From UBA8337 sp965221415 (GTDB taxonomy: Bacteria; Pseudomonadota; Alphaproteobacteria; RS24): a stretch of 64,000 bases of DNA. The notes below the pieces were generated by a model. It did no database searches, was not told where the DNA came from, and worked only from the letters and a program-made list of their open reading frames with translations. Each line of letters begins with the position of its first letter. Positions within the stretch are counted from its first letter, which is position 1. The position numbers and the translations under genes are program-made. This document shows, piece after piece, positions 17,676 through 25,942 of this stretch. The stretch lies in assembly GCA_965221415.1 (NCBI GenBank), contig OZ244887.1, positions 1,240,001 to 1,304,000 of the forward strand, written 5' to 3'.

Positions 17676-18080
17676 ATGTTTGAAGAAATCGCTCCAAGTG
17701 CTGCTTATGCAGCGTTGACATCCACGCCTGATGCGCAGCTCGTCGATTGCCGTTCGATGGCCGAGTGGAAACTCATCGGCGCGCCAGACCTATCCGCGAT
17801 TGACAAGCAAGTGATCTATCTCGAATGGCAAACGCTGGATGGTCAGCGCAATGCGGGGTTTTGCGAAGAAATTGCCGCGCAGCATTCGAAAGACACGCCG
17901 ATTTATATTATCTGCCGTTCGGGCGTGCGCTCAGCCGCCGCTTGCACGGCACTGGCCGAGGCGGGGTTCAGCAGCTTGTTTAATGTCGCGGGCGGTTTTG
18001 AAGGCAATATAAACGCCGATGGCCACCGCGCATCGCAAGAAGGGTGGAAGTTTGAAGGTCTCCCTTGGCGGCAACCTTAA
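17676..18080 (+). CDS. rhodanese-like sulfurtransferase domain protein
   Basis: A 134-residue single-domain rhodanese with active-site loop ICRSGVRS (Cys80) and an upstream DCRSMAEWKLIG segment. Such proteins carry a persulfide on the loop cysteine and pass sulfur to acceptors; the acceptor is unknown. It follows the ROK gene by 30 nt on the same strand. The ATG at 17676 is preferred over a TTG five codons earlier. It ends 2 nt before the convergent acyl-CoA synthetase gene. Confidence 0.85.
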   Translation: MFEEIAPSAAYAALTSTPDAQLVDCRSMAEWKLIGAPDLSAIDKQVIYLEWQTLDGQRNAGFCEEIAAQHSKDTPIYIICRSGVRSAAACTALAEAGFSSLFNVAGGFEGNINADGHRASQEGWKFEGLPWRQP

Positions 18081-18082
18081 AA

Positions 18083-19912
18083 TTAAAGCCGCACATCGCC
18101 CTTATCGACATCCGCCTGCATCTCAGCCGTCAGTGGCACGACGCTGTCGGCATCGCGCGCCAATATATATAGCGCGTCATCTTCGGCTTCCGACACATGA
18201 TACGCGGCATTTTTCAGCTTCGTCTTTTGCACCTTAAATGTGCCCGTGACATCCACCTTTTGGCCAAGCCGAATAAAACGCGGCACAGCATAGGCGGGTA
18301 GATTTTCACGCATATGCATGGCCAGACCATCGAGGTCGAGGTCGGTGTTTTGCTTTTGCGTTGCATATAACATGCCGCAGCGCCCATCGCGCCCCGGCAC
18401 GCTGACGCCATAGACCACGGCGGTTTCGATTTCTGGCCATTTCATAATCACGCTCTCGACTTCGGTCGTCGCGACATTTTCGCCCTGCCAGCGGAACGTA
18501 TCGCCGATACGGTCGCCAAACTGAATGTGACCATGCTTTTGCAAGACAACCAAATCGCCCGTATTGAACCACGCATCGCCTTTTTCAAACACATCGCGGA
18601 GGATTTTTTTCTCGCTCGCTTGCGCGTCGGTATAGCCATCAAACGGATTTTGCTCGCTAATCCGCATTATCAAAAGACCCGTTTCGCCGACCTTTAATTT
18701 CTGCATATAGCTGCTGTCGCCGCGCACGGCTTCATCGGCATCGACATCATAAGCGACGACATCCCACGACTTGCCATGCTCGGGCGACCAGCCGACCGTT
18801 TTGTCGAAATTAAAAATATTCACAAAACCCGTATTGCCTTCCGACGCGCCGTAAAACTCGTGGACGCGGCGAATACCGAAACGCTCTTTAAACGCCATCC
18901 AAATATCAGGACGCAGGCCGTTTCCCAGCACCTTCGTAACAGCATGATTTTTATCATCCGCCGTTTCTGGCTGCGCCAATAAATAACGCAGCAACTCACC
19001 AATATAAACAAACGCCGTGGCGTTAAACTTACGACAATCATCAAAGAAGCTACTGGCCGAAAACTTACGGCGCATGGCAAGCGTCGCGCCACTCGCAAGG
19101 CACGACCCAAAACACACAACCAACGCGTTGGAATGATAAAACGGCAGCGCACAATAATACACATCCGTTGGCCGCATGGTCATCACATTGACACCAAACT
19201 GCATACCAGAACGGAAGATTTTTAAATGCGTCGTCACACTGGCCTTTGGCAAGCCTGTCGTTCCCGAGGTGAAAATATAATAAGTCGGCGTGCCAAGGGT
19301 CAGCGGCTTATCTGGCACGATATTATCGCTTGGCTGCTCGGCCACTAGCGGCGTTAAATCGAGATAATTTGCGGGCGCACCTGCATGGCCGCCATCGGCA
19401 ACATAAAGCAGCTTATCGCTATATTGCGCCTCCAACACATCCGACACACTATCCATATTACTCAAACATTCTGAGCCGACAACAATCAGCGATGGATTGA
19501 TAAGGCGTAGACTATGCGCCAATGCCTCGTGCATTTGGCTCGTATTGACCATGCCCGCAATGGCACCAAGTTTTAAGCACCCCAGCACGTTAATCAGAAC
19601 TTCGGGTCGGTTTTCGATATTAATCGCGACGCGGTCGCCATGCTTCACGCCCCTTGAGCGGAAATAATGCGCCGTCTGATTTGCTTGCGTATTTAATGCA
19701 CCCCACGTCAGGCGCGTATCTTCGTATAATACCGCCGTCTCATCAGGACGCTCAGCCGCATGTTTTTCGAGAAAATCAATCATCGACATTTCATCTGTGG
19801 GACGCGACGTGATAAGCGATTTTAACGTGCCAATCGCCCCGGGGCGCATGAGGAATTTGGCAAAGCGGAAAGCATATCCGCCGGTCGTGATTTTTTGTTC
19901 TTTCAATGCCAT
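18083..19912 (-). CDS. long-chain acyl-CoA synthetase, FATP/FadD6-like
   Basis: A 609-residue adenylate-forming enzyme that activates fatty acids to acyl-CoA through acyl-AMP. The P-loop YIFTSGTTGLPKAS lies near 210, the FYGASEGNTGFVN motif (A5) resembles fatty acid transport proteins, and DTFRWQGENVATTEVE (A7/A8) is present. The C-terminal FKVQKTKLKNAAYHV contains the catalytic Lys region. The FATP-type motifs and lack of a signal peptide suggest very-long-chain or bile-acid-like substrates. It is preceded 9 nt away by a GST gene on the same strand. Confidence 0.88.
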   Translation of the reverse strand: MALKEQKITTGGYAFRFAKFLMRPGAIGTLKSLITSRPTDEMSMIDFLEKHAAERPDETAVLYEDTRLTWGALNTQANQTAHYFRSRGVKHGDRVAINIENRPEVLINVLGCLKLGAIAGMVNTSQMHEALAHSLRLINPSLIVVGSECLSNMDSVSDVLEAQYSDKLLYVADGGHAGAPANYLDLTPLVAEQPSDNIVPDKPLTLGTPTYYIFTSGTTGLPKASVTTHLKIFRSGMQFGVNVMTMRPTDVYYCALPFYHSNALVVCFGSCLASGATLAMRRKFSASSFFDDCRKFNATAFVYIGELLRYLLAQPETADDKNHAVTKVLGNGLRPDIWMAFKERFGIRRVHEFYGASEGNTGFVNIFNFDKTVGWSPEHGKSWDVVAYDVDADEAVRGDSSYMQKLKVGETGLLIMRISEQNPFDGYTDAQASEKKILRDVFEKGDAWFNTGDLVVLQKHGHIQFGDRIGDTFRWQGENVATTEVESVIMKWPEIETAVVYGVSVPGRDGRCGMLYATQKQNTDLDLDGLAMHMRENLPAYAVPRFIRLGQKVDVTGTFKVQKTKLKNAAYHVSEAEDDALYILARDADSVVPLTAEMQADVDKGDVRL

Positions 19913-19921
19913 TCGTGACTC

Positions 19922-20536
19922 CTACTGGTCGAACTCAAACGCTTTTTGCAGGGCGGGGCGTTCTTTCAACCGTGCTATATAGGCTTTCAAATTGGGATGC
20001 TCGTCATTAACGATTTGCATCCGTTCCGCCATCATAATCGAATGGCCGAGCATGGTGTCCGCCGCGCTAAAATCGCCCGCCAGATATTGCTTGCCTTGCA
20101 TGTCGTCTTCGATGGGTTGCACCGCGCGCGCCAGCAATCGTTGCGCCTGACCCAACGCCGTTTCATCGCGCCGTTCTGGCGGCAGCAAAATCGTATGCAC
20201 AACGATGGTGTTAATCGGCGGCATCACCATCCCCTCGCAATAATGGAACCATTGCAAATATTGTGGAAAATTCGGCGCATCGCTCGCTGGCTTCAGCCCG
20301 CCATTTTTATGCCGTTCGAGAATATAATCGGCAATCGCGCCGCTTTCGAAAATCATCACATCGCCATCCTCCAATACGGGGATGCGACCCAGCGGGTGGC
20401 GCGATTTATGCGCGTCCGATTTCAAATCCTTCGGGTGAAAAGCCATACGGTTTAACTCATACGGCAGGCCAAGTTCTTCCAACAGCCAAAGCGAACGCAC
20501 AGCGCGTGAGTTCGGCGCAAAATGTAATTTTAACAT
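19922..20536 (-). CDS. glutathione S-transferase family protein
   Basis: A 204-residue two-domain GST. The thioredoxin-like N-terminal half has LKLHFAPNSRAVRSLWLLEE, the cis-Pro loop GRIPVLEDGD and the ESGAIADYI glutathione-contact motif. The helical C-terminal half has SAADTMLGHSIM. The substrate is unknown. The ATG at 20536 follows a GAGGAG-type signal and starts the first beta strand correctly. It is one of five GST-like genes in the window and probably shares a transcript with the acyl-CoA synthetase. Confidence 0.88.
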   Translation of the reverse strand: MLKLHFAPNSRAVRSLWLLEELGLPYELNRMAFHPKDLKSDAHKSRHPLGRIPVLEDGDVMIFESGAIADYILERHKNGGLKPASDAPNFPQYLQWFHYCEGMVMPPINTIVVHTILLPPERRDETALGQAQRLLARAVQPIEDDMQGKQYLAGDFSAADTMLGHSIMMAERMQIVNDEHPNLKAYIARLKERPALQKAFEFDQ

Positions 20537-20595
20537 GGGGTTTCTCCTCATTATTGAACTCGGACTTTGCCATTGCTAGCCTGCTAAGTCCAGAG

Positions 20596-21027
20596 TTAAG
20601 CTTTTGCGCGCGCCCCAAAAACAGCCACCGCGCTAACAACCATAATAATCATCGCCGCTGTCATGCCGGGCGGCGGGTCGCCATTGGTTGGCTTCACCGC
20701 AAAACTAAGCACAATCAGGCCACGTTCAAGGCATAACAAACCCAAGAAAGGCAAGGTCAGCGTACGATAGCGCACCGCCACCAGTCCCATCGCCGCGCCC
20801 CAAACAAGCTGCGTCGCCCCTGCCGAGGCGGCAAGCGCAATCATCAGCAAGCCGCCCTCATGCGATACATCAACACCCGCGACGACTATCAGCCCGCTAT
20901 CAGGCAAAACCACCTGCATCAGCCCGACAAACATCGTTTGCAGCGCCGCTAATCCCAGCACATAATACGCCCAGCGCGCGCCTTTATAATGGCTATTGGT
21001 GGAGTCGGGTAAAAACGCCAAAGCCAC
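20596..21027 (-). CDS. small integral membrane protein of unknown function
   Basis: A 143-residue protein with about four hydrophobic helices (WAYYVLGLAALQTMFVGLMQ, GLLMIALAASAGATQLVWGA, LTLPFLGLLCLERGLIVLSF, AAMIIMVVSAVAVF). It has a conserved-looking HEGG loop between helices one and two. I do not recognise a named family. The start is uncertain: a GTG at 21027 lies just after the SDR stop, and an ATG at 21063 would overlap the SDR gene by 34 bp; neither has a good ribosome-binding site. It is cotranscribed with the degenerate SDR. Confidence 0.65.
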   Translation of the reverse strand: MALAFLPDSTNSHYKGARWAYYVLGLAALQTMFVGLMQVVLPDSGLIVVAGVDVSHEGGLLMIALAASAGATQLVWGAAMGLVAVRYRTLTLPFLGLLCLERGLIVLSFAVKPTNGDPPPGMTAAMIIMVVSAVAVFGARAKA

Positions 21028-21029
21028 CC

Positions 21030-21812
21030 CTAAGCGTTCAAATCGATGGCATGGTTGAACCATGCAAGGTCAGAAAATGACCGCAAGTCCATTTCATGCG
21101 TCCACACCGAGCGATGCTGATGCGCGATATGGTAATAGGTTTCAGCAATTTTTTCTGGCAGCAGCAGACCATCATGTTCTAGCCCGCGTGACTCGCGCAG
21201 TTTTTGGAAGTTCTCTTCGCCCAACAGCTTGCCGAGCGTGTCGGGCGCATCCACCGCGCCATCGATAATAATATGCGCCACATGGATGCCCTTAGCGGCG
21301 AACTCTGCATTGAGACTTTGGCATAACATACGCCGTCCGCCCATCGCTGCGGCGTGGCTGTGCTGACCCGGATTGCCGCGCACCGCCGATGTCGCCGACG
21401 TGACCAGTAACGACCCCCCGCCGCGTGCTTCCATCAGCGGAAACAACACGCGCGCTGTGCGGAACAAACCAAACGTCGCCATGCGCCAGCCCAATTCAAA
21501 CTGCTTCAGAGTGGTATCGCCCAACGCGCGATTGCCAATCTGTGCGCCAAGATTATATGTCACCGATTCAATCGGCCCGACATCCTTTTCGACCGACGCG
21601 ATTAAATCTTCAATCGAATTCTCCTCGGCAATGTTGAACAATCGTCCGCTTGCCTTGCCGCCCGCCGCTTCGATGTCGCTGACCAATTTTTGCAAACCCG
21701 CCTCATCGCTGCGCCGACACAAAACCGCGTGATATTCATCTTGCGCAAACCGTTTGCCCACATGCCCGCCAATGCCAGCACCTGCGCCTAAAACCAAACA
21801 TACAGGGTCCAT
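21030..21812 (-). CDS. short-chain dehydrogenase-like protein lacking the catalytic Tyr and Lys
   Basis: A 260-residue Rossmann protein of the SDR superfamily. The nucleotide loop is LGAGAGIGGHVG, the Ser-bearing strand is SLLVTSATSAVRG, and the family-typical IHVAHIIIDGAVDAPD and WTHEMDLRSFSD segments are present. Where the active site YxxxK should be, the sequence reads HAAAM, so both catalytic residues are replaced. It may be a non-catalytic NAD(P)-binding protein or use another mechanism. The ATG at 21812 has a well-spaced AAGGGAG signal. It is divergent from the TauD-like gene. Confidence 0.8.
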   Translation of the reverse strand: MDPVCLVLGAGAGIGGHVGKRFAQDEYHAVLCRRSDEAGLQKLVSDIEAAGGKASGRLFNIAEENSIEDLIASVEKDVGPIESVTYNLGAQIGNRALGDTTLKQFELGWRMATFGLFRTARVLFPLMEARGGGSLLVTSATSAVRGNPGQHSHAAAMGGRRMLCQSLNAEFAAKGIHVAHIIIDGAVDAPDTLGKLLGEENFQKLRESRGLEHDGLLLPEKIAETYYHIAHQHRSVWTHEMDLRSFSDLAWFNHAIDLNA

Positions 21813-21835
21813 TATCATCTCCCTTCATTCGCTAT

Positions 21836-21866
21836 TTGACTAAAACTCTATATATGCTTTTATAAT
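21836..21866 (+). promoter_or_regulatory. candidate sigma70 promoter for the TauD-like gene
   Basis: TTGACT and a perfect TATAAT are separated by 19 bp in the 89-bp spacer between divergent genes, about 35 bp before the start codon. The spacer is 2 bp longer than ideal. A short inverted repeat (CAGAA/TTCTG) follows and could be an operator. The gene start also has a strong AAGGAGG ribosome-binding site. Confidence 0.45.
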
Positions 21867-21901
21867 ATGCCAGAAGTTTTTTCTGCCAAGGAGGCAAGCC
21901 G

Positions 21902-22750
21902 ATGACCCTGACTGTGACACCAACCGACGCCGTTTGCGGTGCTTTTGTGACTGGTATTGATTTGCGCGAAGCATTATCGGCGGATTGCGTCGCCGAGTTG
22001 CGCGCCCATTGGACAAAGCACAAAGTATTGGCTTTTCCCGACCAGAAGTTGAGCGACAGCCATCTTGAGCAATTCACGCAATATTTTGGCGACTTCGGCG
22101 AAGACCCGTTTTTTGGCCATATCGATGGTCACGAGAACATCGCGGCCATCCAACGCAATGCCGATGAAAAAACGCCGCTATTTGCGGAATCTTTCCACTC
22201 CGATTGGAGCTTTTTGGAAGTCCCCCCCGCTGGCACGATATTGTATGGCATTACCATTCCGCCGATAGGCGGCAACACGCTGTTTGCCGACCAAGTCGTC
22301 GCCTATGAGCGTCTACCCGACGCACTACGCGACAAAGCCGACACACTCACCGCTATCCATTCGGCCGAGTTGGCCTATGCGCCAAACGGTTTTTATGGCG
22401 ATGATGATAAACAAAGCGGTCGCAGCATGAATATCACGCCAAACGAAAGCGCACGCGACAAGCGCGAGCATCCGTTTATTCGTACCCATCGCGAAACGGG
22501 AAAACAGGCGATGTATAGCTCGCCCGCCTATATTCAGGGGTTTGTTGGCGTGGAAAAAGCCGAAAGCGATGCGCTCATGCTCGAGTTTTTCACTTTCCAA
22601 TCAGCCGACGACATAACCTATTCGCACGCATGGAAAAAAGACATGCTGGTCATGTGGGATAATCGCTCTTTGCTTCATGCCGCCACGGGAGGCTATGACG
22701 GCCACGACCGATTGCTGCACCGCACCACCATCGCGGACACATGCTTTTAG
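21902..22750 (+). CDS. TauD/TfdA-family Fe(II)/2-oxoglutarate dioxygenase
   Basis: A 282-residue non-heme iron dioxygenase. The metal triad is His99 and Asp101 (FHSDWSF) plus distal His259 (LLHAATGGY), with an Arg near 270 (HDRLLHR) for 2-oxoglutarate. Family members hydroxylate taurine, chlorophenoxyacetates or related small acids to release sulfite, phenol or other groups; the substrate here is unassigned. Length and spacing are typical. A strong AAGGAGG signal precedes the ATG. Its stop interlocks with the convergent DadA-like gene (TTAG at 22747-22750). Confidence 0.88.
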   Translation: MTLTVTPTDAVCGAFVTGIDLREALSADCVAELRAHWTKHKVLAFPDQKLSDSHLEQFTQYFGDFGEDPFFGHIDGHENIAAIQRNADEKTPLFAESFHSDWSFLEVPPAGTILYGITIPPIGGNTLFADQVVAYERLPDALRDKADTLTAIHSAELAYAPNGFYGDDDKQSGRSMNITPNESARDKREHPFIRTHRETGKQAMYSSPAYIQGFVGVEKAESDALMLEFFTFQSADDITYSHAWKKDMLVMWDNRSLLHAATGGYDGHDRLLHRTTIADTCF

Positions 22751-24021
22751 ATTCTTAGGCGACGCTGGCGGCTATCATAAGCAAAAGGGGCAGCGTTTAT
22801 CGCACATTCTGCACCCGTCATCTGGTCGACCAACACACGCGCCGAGCCAACCGCCATCGTCCATCCCAAATGACCATGACCGCAATTCAGCCATAGCCCA
22901 TCAATATGCGTTGCACCAATAAAGGGGCGACCATCCGACGACATCGGGCGCAGCCCCGCCCAATTATCCGCCGCCGCCCAATCGAGCGTCGCGGCGACAT
23001 CTGGCACGAGGCGTTCGAAAAAGGCACGCAACACGGCAAGGCGACGCGGGTCGCACTCAGTGTCCATGCCGATAAACTCGGCCATGCCAAGAATACGAAT
23101 CTTATCCGCCAAGGGCGTGAGCGCGATATGTAATTGCGGGTCAACAATCGGGTGGCGCAGTTTTTTATCCCCCAAAGACGCGCTATCGAGCGTGATAGAA
23201 TAGCCCTTCGCGGGGCGAATAGGCAGCCGCACACCAAGCGGCCGCGCCAATTGCGGCGCAGCAGCGCCCGTGCAAAGCACCACTTGGCCGCGCATAATCT
23301 CTGCACCCACTTGCACGCCCACAACGCGACCATTTTCAACCATAATCCGTTCGACTTTTTGCCCCGTGCGCAACGCGCCGCCCTGCTTTATCGCCGCGCG
23401 CGTAAGGGCTTCGCAAAACAGCCGCGCATTGCCAACACGGTCATCGGGAAAATACAACGCGCCTGCAATATTATCGTGAGCATTGGCGAGCATCGGCTCG
23501 CGCTGCGATAGCGCATCGCGGTCAAGCACCTCATAAACCAAACCTTGCGCGACCAACATATCAGCCAACGCAACGGCCATATCGCGTTGTTTTTTATTGC
23601 GGAAAACTTTCAGCGTGCCGGGGGCGGCGGCATCGAATTTCAGCTTCAACGCATCGCGCAGCGCATCCGTCTGGCGGGTCGAATACTGCGCCAACTCAAA
23701 ATTCGCTTTGCTAATCGCCCGATGACGCGCGGGCGACGCATTGCGCAAAAACCGCATCCCCCACCCCATCATAGTGGGCAGCTGACGCGCATGTAGTTTC
23801 ATCGGTGCGAGTGGGTCAAACAAAGACACCAATAGGCTCGGATTGTTCCAAGGGTCGGGCAAGCTCGGATGCAGCACGCCGCCATTGGCATAGCTTGCCC
23901 CACGCGCCACATCATCTTCGCCATCCATCAGCACAACAGGGAATTGACGTGCCGCCAGTTCATAAAAGCTCGTGACTCCCGCCAAGCCACCGCCAATAAT
24001 AATTATGCGTTCGTCGGGCAT
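22747..24021 (-). CDS. DadA-like FAD-dependent amino-acid oxidoreductase
   Basis: A 424-residue DAO-fold flavoprotein similar to D-amino-acid dehydrogenase. The dinucleotide loop is IIIGGGLAGVTS, followed by GASYANGGVLHPSLPDPWNNP, which parallels the DadA SAANAGxxxPG region. A C-terminal FAD contact is WLNCGHGHLGWTMAVGS. It would oxidise an amino acid or a related amine and pass electrons to the respiratory chain. The ATG at 24021 sits just before the FAD loop; the frame extends 11 codons further. Confidence 0.82.
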   Translation of the reverse strand: MPDERIIIIGGGLAGVTSFYELAARQFPVVLMDGEDDVARGASYANGGVLHPSLPDPWNNPSLLVSLFDPLAPMKLHARQLPTMMGWGMRFLRNASPARHRAISKANFELAQYSTRQTDALRDALKLKFDAAAPGTLKVFRNKKQRDMAVALADMLVAQGLVYEVLDRDALSQREPMLANAHDNIAGALYFPDDRVGNARLFCEALTRAAIKQGGALRTGQKVERIMVENGRVVGVQVGAEIMRGQVVLCTGAAAPQLARPLGVRLPIRPAKGYSITLDSASLGDKKLRHPIVDPQLHIALTPLADKIRILGMAEFIGMDTECDPRRLAVLRAFFERLVPDVAATLDWAAADNWAGLRPMSSDGRPFIGATHIDGLWLNCGHGHLGWTMAVGSARVLVDQMTGAECAINAAPFAYDSRQRRLRI

Positions 24022-24096
24022 GAAATCCGCATCCTCTACTTTACTGACAAACAAAAGCGCATTAGGTTTACTTGGCTTTTCAACATTAAGGGAAAC

Positions 24097-24125
24097 AAAA
24101 TGACCGAACCAATAGAATTAACTGG
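24097..24125 (+). repeat. 29-bp direct repeat, left copy
   Basis: Identical over 29 bp to 24887-24915, and the outer edge of a 790-bp segment. Both copies contain a start codon and encode MTEPIELTG. The left copy keeps what is probably the original upstream region of the GST-like gene, with an AAGGGA signal. This has the form of a target duplication made during insertion. Confidence 0.85.
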
Positions 24126-24336
24126 GGCGGCGGAAGTCGGCGTTGAATACGGCTCGCTCGACGATGACCTCAAGCAGGATATGATTCACGAACTGGATGC
24201 TGTCGTTGCGCATCTTTATAGGCTGAGTGCCGACCAGCTGACGCATATATTTGAAACTTTTCATGAAGGGTGGGATTATCAACCGCGCCTGACAGAAGTT
24301 ATGCAACATTACAAAAAATGGAAGAAGAAAAAATGA
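24100..24336 (+). pseudogene. fusion ORF: GST-gene start joined to a restriction-modification methylase C-terminal fragment
   Basis: A 78-residue frame. The first ten residues (MTEPIELTGA) duplicate the start of the GST-like protein at 24890. The remainder, with ELDAVVAHLYRLSADQLTHI and ETFHEGWDYQPRLTEV, resembles the extreme C-terminus of Eco57I-type or PglX-like DNA methyltransferases as I know those families. All catalytic methylase parts are absent, so it is probably a relic, though the frame is intact and ends ATGA into the next gene. It could still be translated and serve only as a coupling leader. Confidence 0.6.
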
Positions 24337-24893
24337 CGGTTCCAGAAATCATCGGCATTGTCACCGATGTCGCCGTCGCTGGTGCCGCCATCACCACTGT
24401 TTGCATTGCGCTGCATGGTTTGCATAGCTGGCGTGAACAAAAGAAAGCAGACCTTGAATTAGTGTTGATGCAGAGGCTTACAGACGCATGGATAAAATTG
24501 CAGGATGCCGTGAGAGATGCGAATTATAAGACAGAGGGCATAATAGGAGCACATAAGATGGGTGTAACGCGCGAATTCAGTCGTGGTTTAATAACTGAGG
24601 TAGCAGACCAGTTTGACCAAGCCATTAACGATTTCAGTTCGGCGGCACTAGCAGCTGAAATTTTGGGGAAACCAAATGTTGAACGTGATTTGGCGGAAGT
24701 GTGCGGTCGTTATCGAGAGGGGAGACGTAATACAAAAACCGCCGCCGCTAAATTGCAATTCGACTTTATCGAGCCTATTAAATTTGAGGAACAACTCGGA
24801 AAAGATAAAATCCTTTTTACGGAATGGGTAAGAAAAAACTTCACAACTAATTTTAATCAACAAGTCTCAGGCTCAAATGGGGGCAAAAAATGA
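24333..24893 (+). CDS. N-terminally anchored protein of unknown function, inserted cargo
   Basis: A 186-residue protein with one N-terminal membrane helix (about residues 6-28, IIGIVTDVAVAGAAITTVCI). A charged, helical cytoplasmic region follows with WREQKKADLELVLMQRLTDA and ends in Lys/Gly/Asn-rich residues. I do not recognise a family. It overlaps both neighbours by ATGA junctions, and lies wholly inside the repeat-bounded insert. Its AT-richer composition than the flanking GST and DadA genes points to transfer, probably with the adjoining methylase fragment. Confidence 0.65.
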   Translation: MTVPEIIGIVTDVAVAGAAITTVCIALHGLHSWREQKKADLELVLMQRLTDAWIKLQDAVRDANYKTEGIIGAHKMGVTREFSRGLITEVADQFDQAINDFSSAALAAEILGKPNVERDLAEVCGRYREGRRNTKTAAAKLQFDFIEPIKFEEQLGKDKILFTEWVRKNFTTNFNQQVSGSNGGKK

Positions 24894-24915
24894 CCGAACC
24901 AATAGAATTAACTGG
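24887..24915 (+). repeat. 29-bp direct repeat, right copy
   Basis: Right partner of 24097-24125. It carries the functional start of the GST-like gene; the upstream DNA now belongs to the inserted gene. Confidence 0.85.
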
Positions 24916-25942
24916 CGCGCCGGGGTCGCCTTATACGCGCAAAATGACCGCTTTGATGCGCTATCGTCAGATTCCGTATCGTATATTCTGGCAAGGCAAT
25001 TTTAGCCCAAACAGCAAGGCAAAACAAAAAGACTATCCCAAAGCGAAGGTTTCGCTGCTGCCGACGTTTTATTTTCCGAACGCTGATGGGGTGCTAGAAG
25101 CTGTCACCGATTCCAGTCCTATTTTGCGCCGTTTCGAAGCGTCGCATACGGCGCGCAGCGTCATTCCATCCGACCCCGTATTGGGTTTTCTCAATTGGCT
25201 GATTGAAGATTACGGCGATGAATGGCTGACCAAGTCGATGTTTCATTATCGTTGGCATTATGCCGAGGACACAAAAAAGGCGGGGTCGATTTTGCCTCGT
25301 TGGCACAATATTAGCGGCAGCGACGCTGAAATCGCGCCGCTATCGGAGATGATAAGCCAACGCCAAATTGACCGCCTGTCTTATGTTGGCTCCAGTGATG
25401 TGACCAAGAAAACAATCGAAGATAGTTTTTCGCGTTTCCTCGAAATTCTAAACGCGCATCTGCAACATGATAATTTCATTTTTGGGCAGCGTCCGTCTTC
25501 GGCTGATTTTGCCATTTACGGCCAACTGACCCAGCTCGCGCTGTTTGACCCAACACCGCGCGACCTGATTACCGCACAATTCCCGCGCATTTATGCATGG
25601 ACAGAAATCATGGAAGATTTATCTGGTCTGCCCGTCGACGAAGATAGCGGCTGGATAGATGGCGATGCGCTGCCCGATACGCTGTGCGCTCTGGTGTCAG
25701 AAATCGCATCGCTCTACATGCCTTATTTGAAAGCCAATGCGGCTGCGGTTGTATCGGGTGCTGAGTTGATGGAAACCGAACTCGATGGACGCGCATGGAC
25801 GCAAAACCCCTTCACCTATCAAGCCAAATGCTTGCAGTGGATTGGCGAGCAATATGCAAGCCTATCAGAGGACGACAAAGCACGATTGGCGAAAAGCACT
25901 TCTGGCACGGGGCTTGTCGAGCAACTCGAAAGCCTAAGATAG
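24890..25942 (+). CDS. GST N-terminal domain protein, extended form
   Basis: A 350-residue protein with a thioredoxin-like GST N-terminal domain (LTGAPGSPYTRKMTALMRYR, then a long PKAKVSLLPTFYFPNADGVL and ITDSSPILRR-like contact) and a helical C-terminal half including FGQRPSSADFAIYGQL. It is about 130 residues longer than ordinary GSTs, the extra part lying at the C-terminus. The reaction is unknown. Translation now starts from an ATGA overlap with the inserted membrane gene. It overlaps the convergent SDR by 9 bp. Confidence 0.8.
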   Translation: MTEPIELTGAPGSPYTRKMTALMRYRQIPYRIFWQGNFSPNSKAKQKDYPKAKVSLLPTFYFPNADGVLEAVTDSSPILRRFEASHTARSVIPSDPVLGFLNWLIEDYGDEWLTKSMFHYRWHYAEDTKKAGSILPRWHNISGSDAEIAPLSEMISQRQIDRLSYVGSSDVTKKTIEDSFSRFLEILNAHLQHDNFIFGQRPSSADFAIYGQLTQLALFDPTPRDLITAQFPRIYAWTEIMEDLSGLPVDEDSGWIDGDALPDTLCALVSEIASLYMPYLKANAAAVVSGAELMETELDGRAWTQNPFTYQAKCLQWIGEQYASLSEDDKARLAKSTSGTGLVEQLESLR

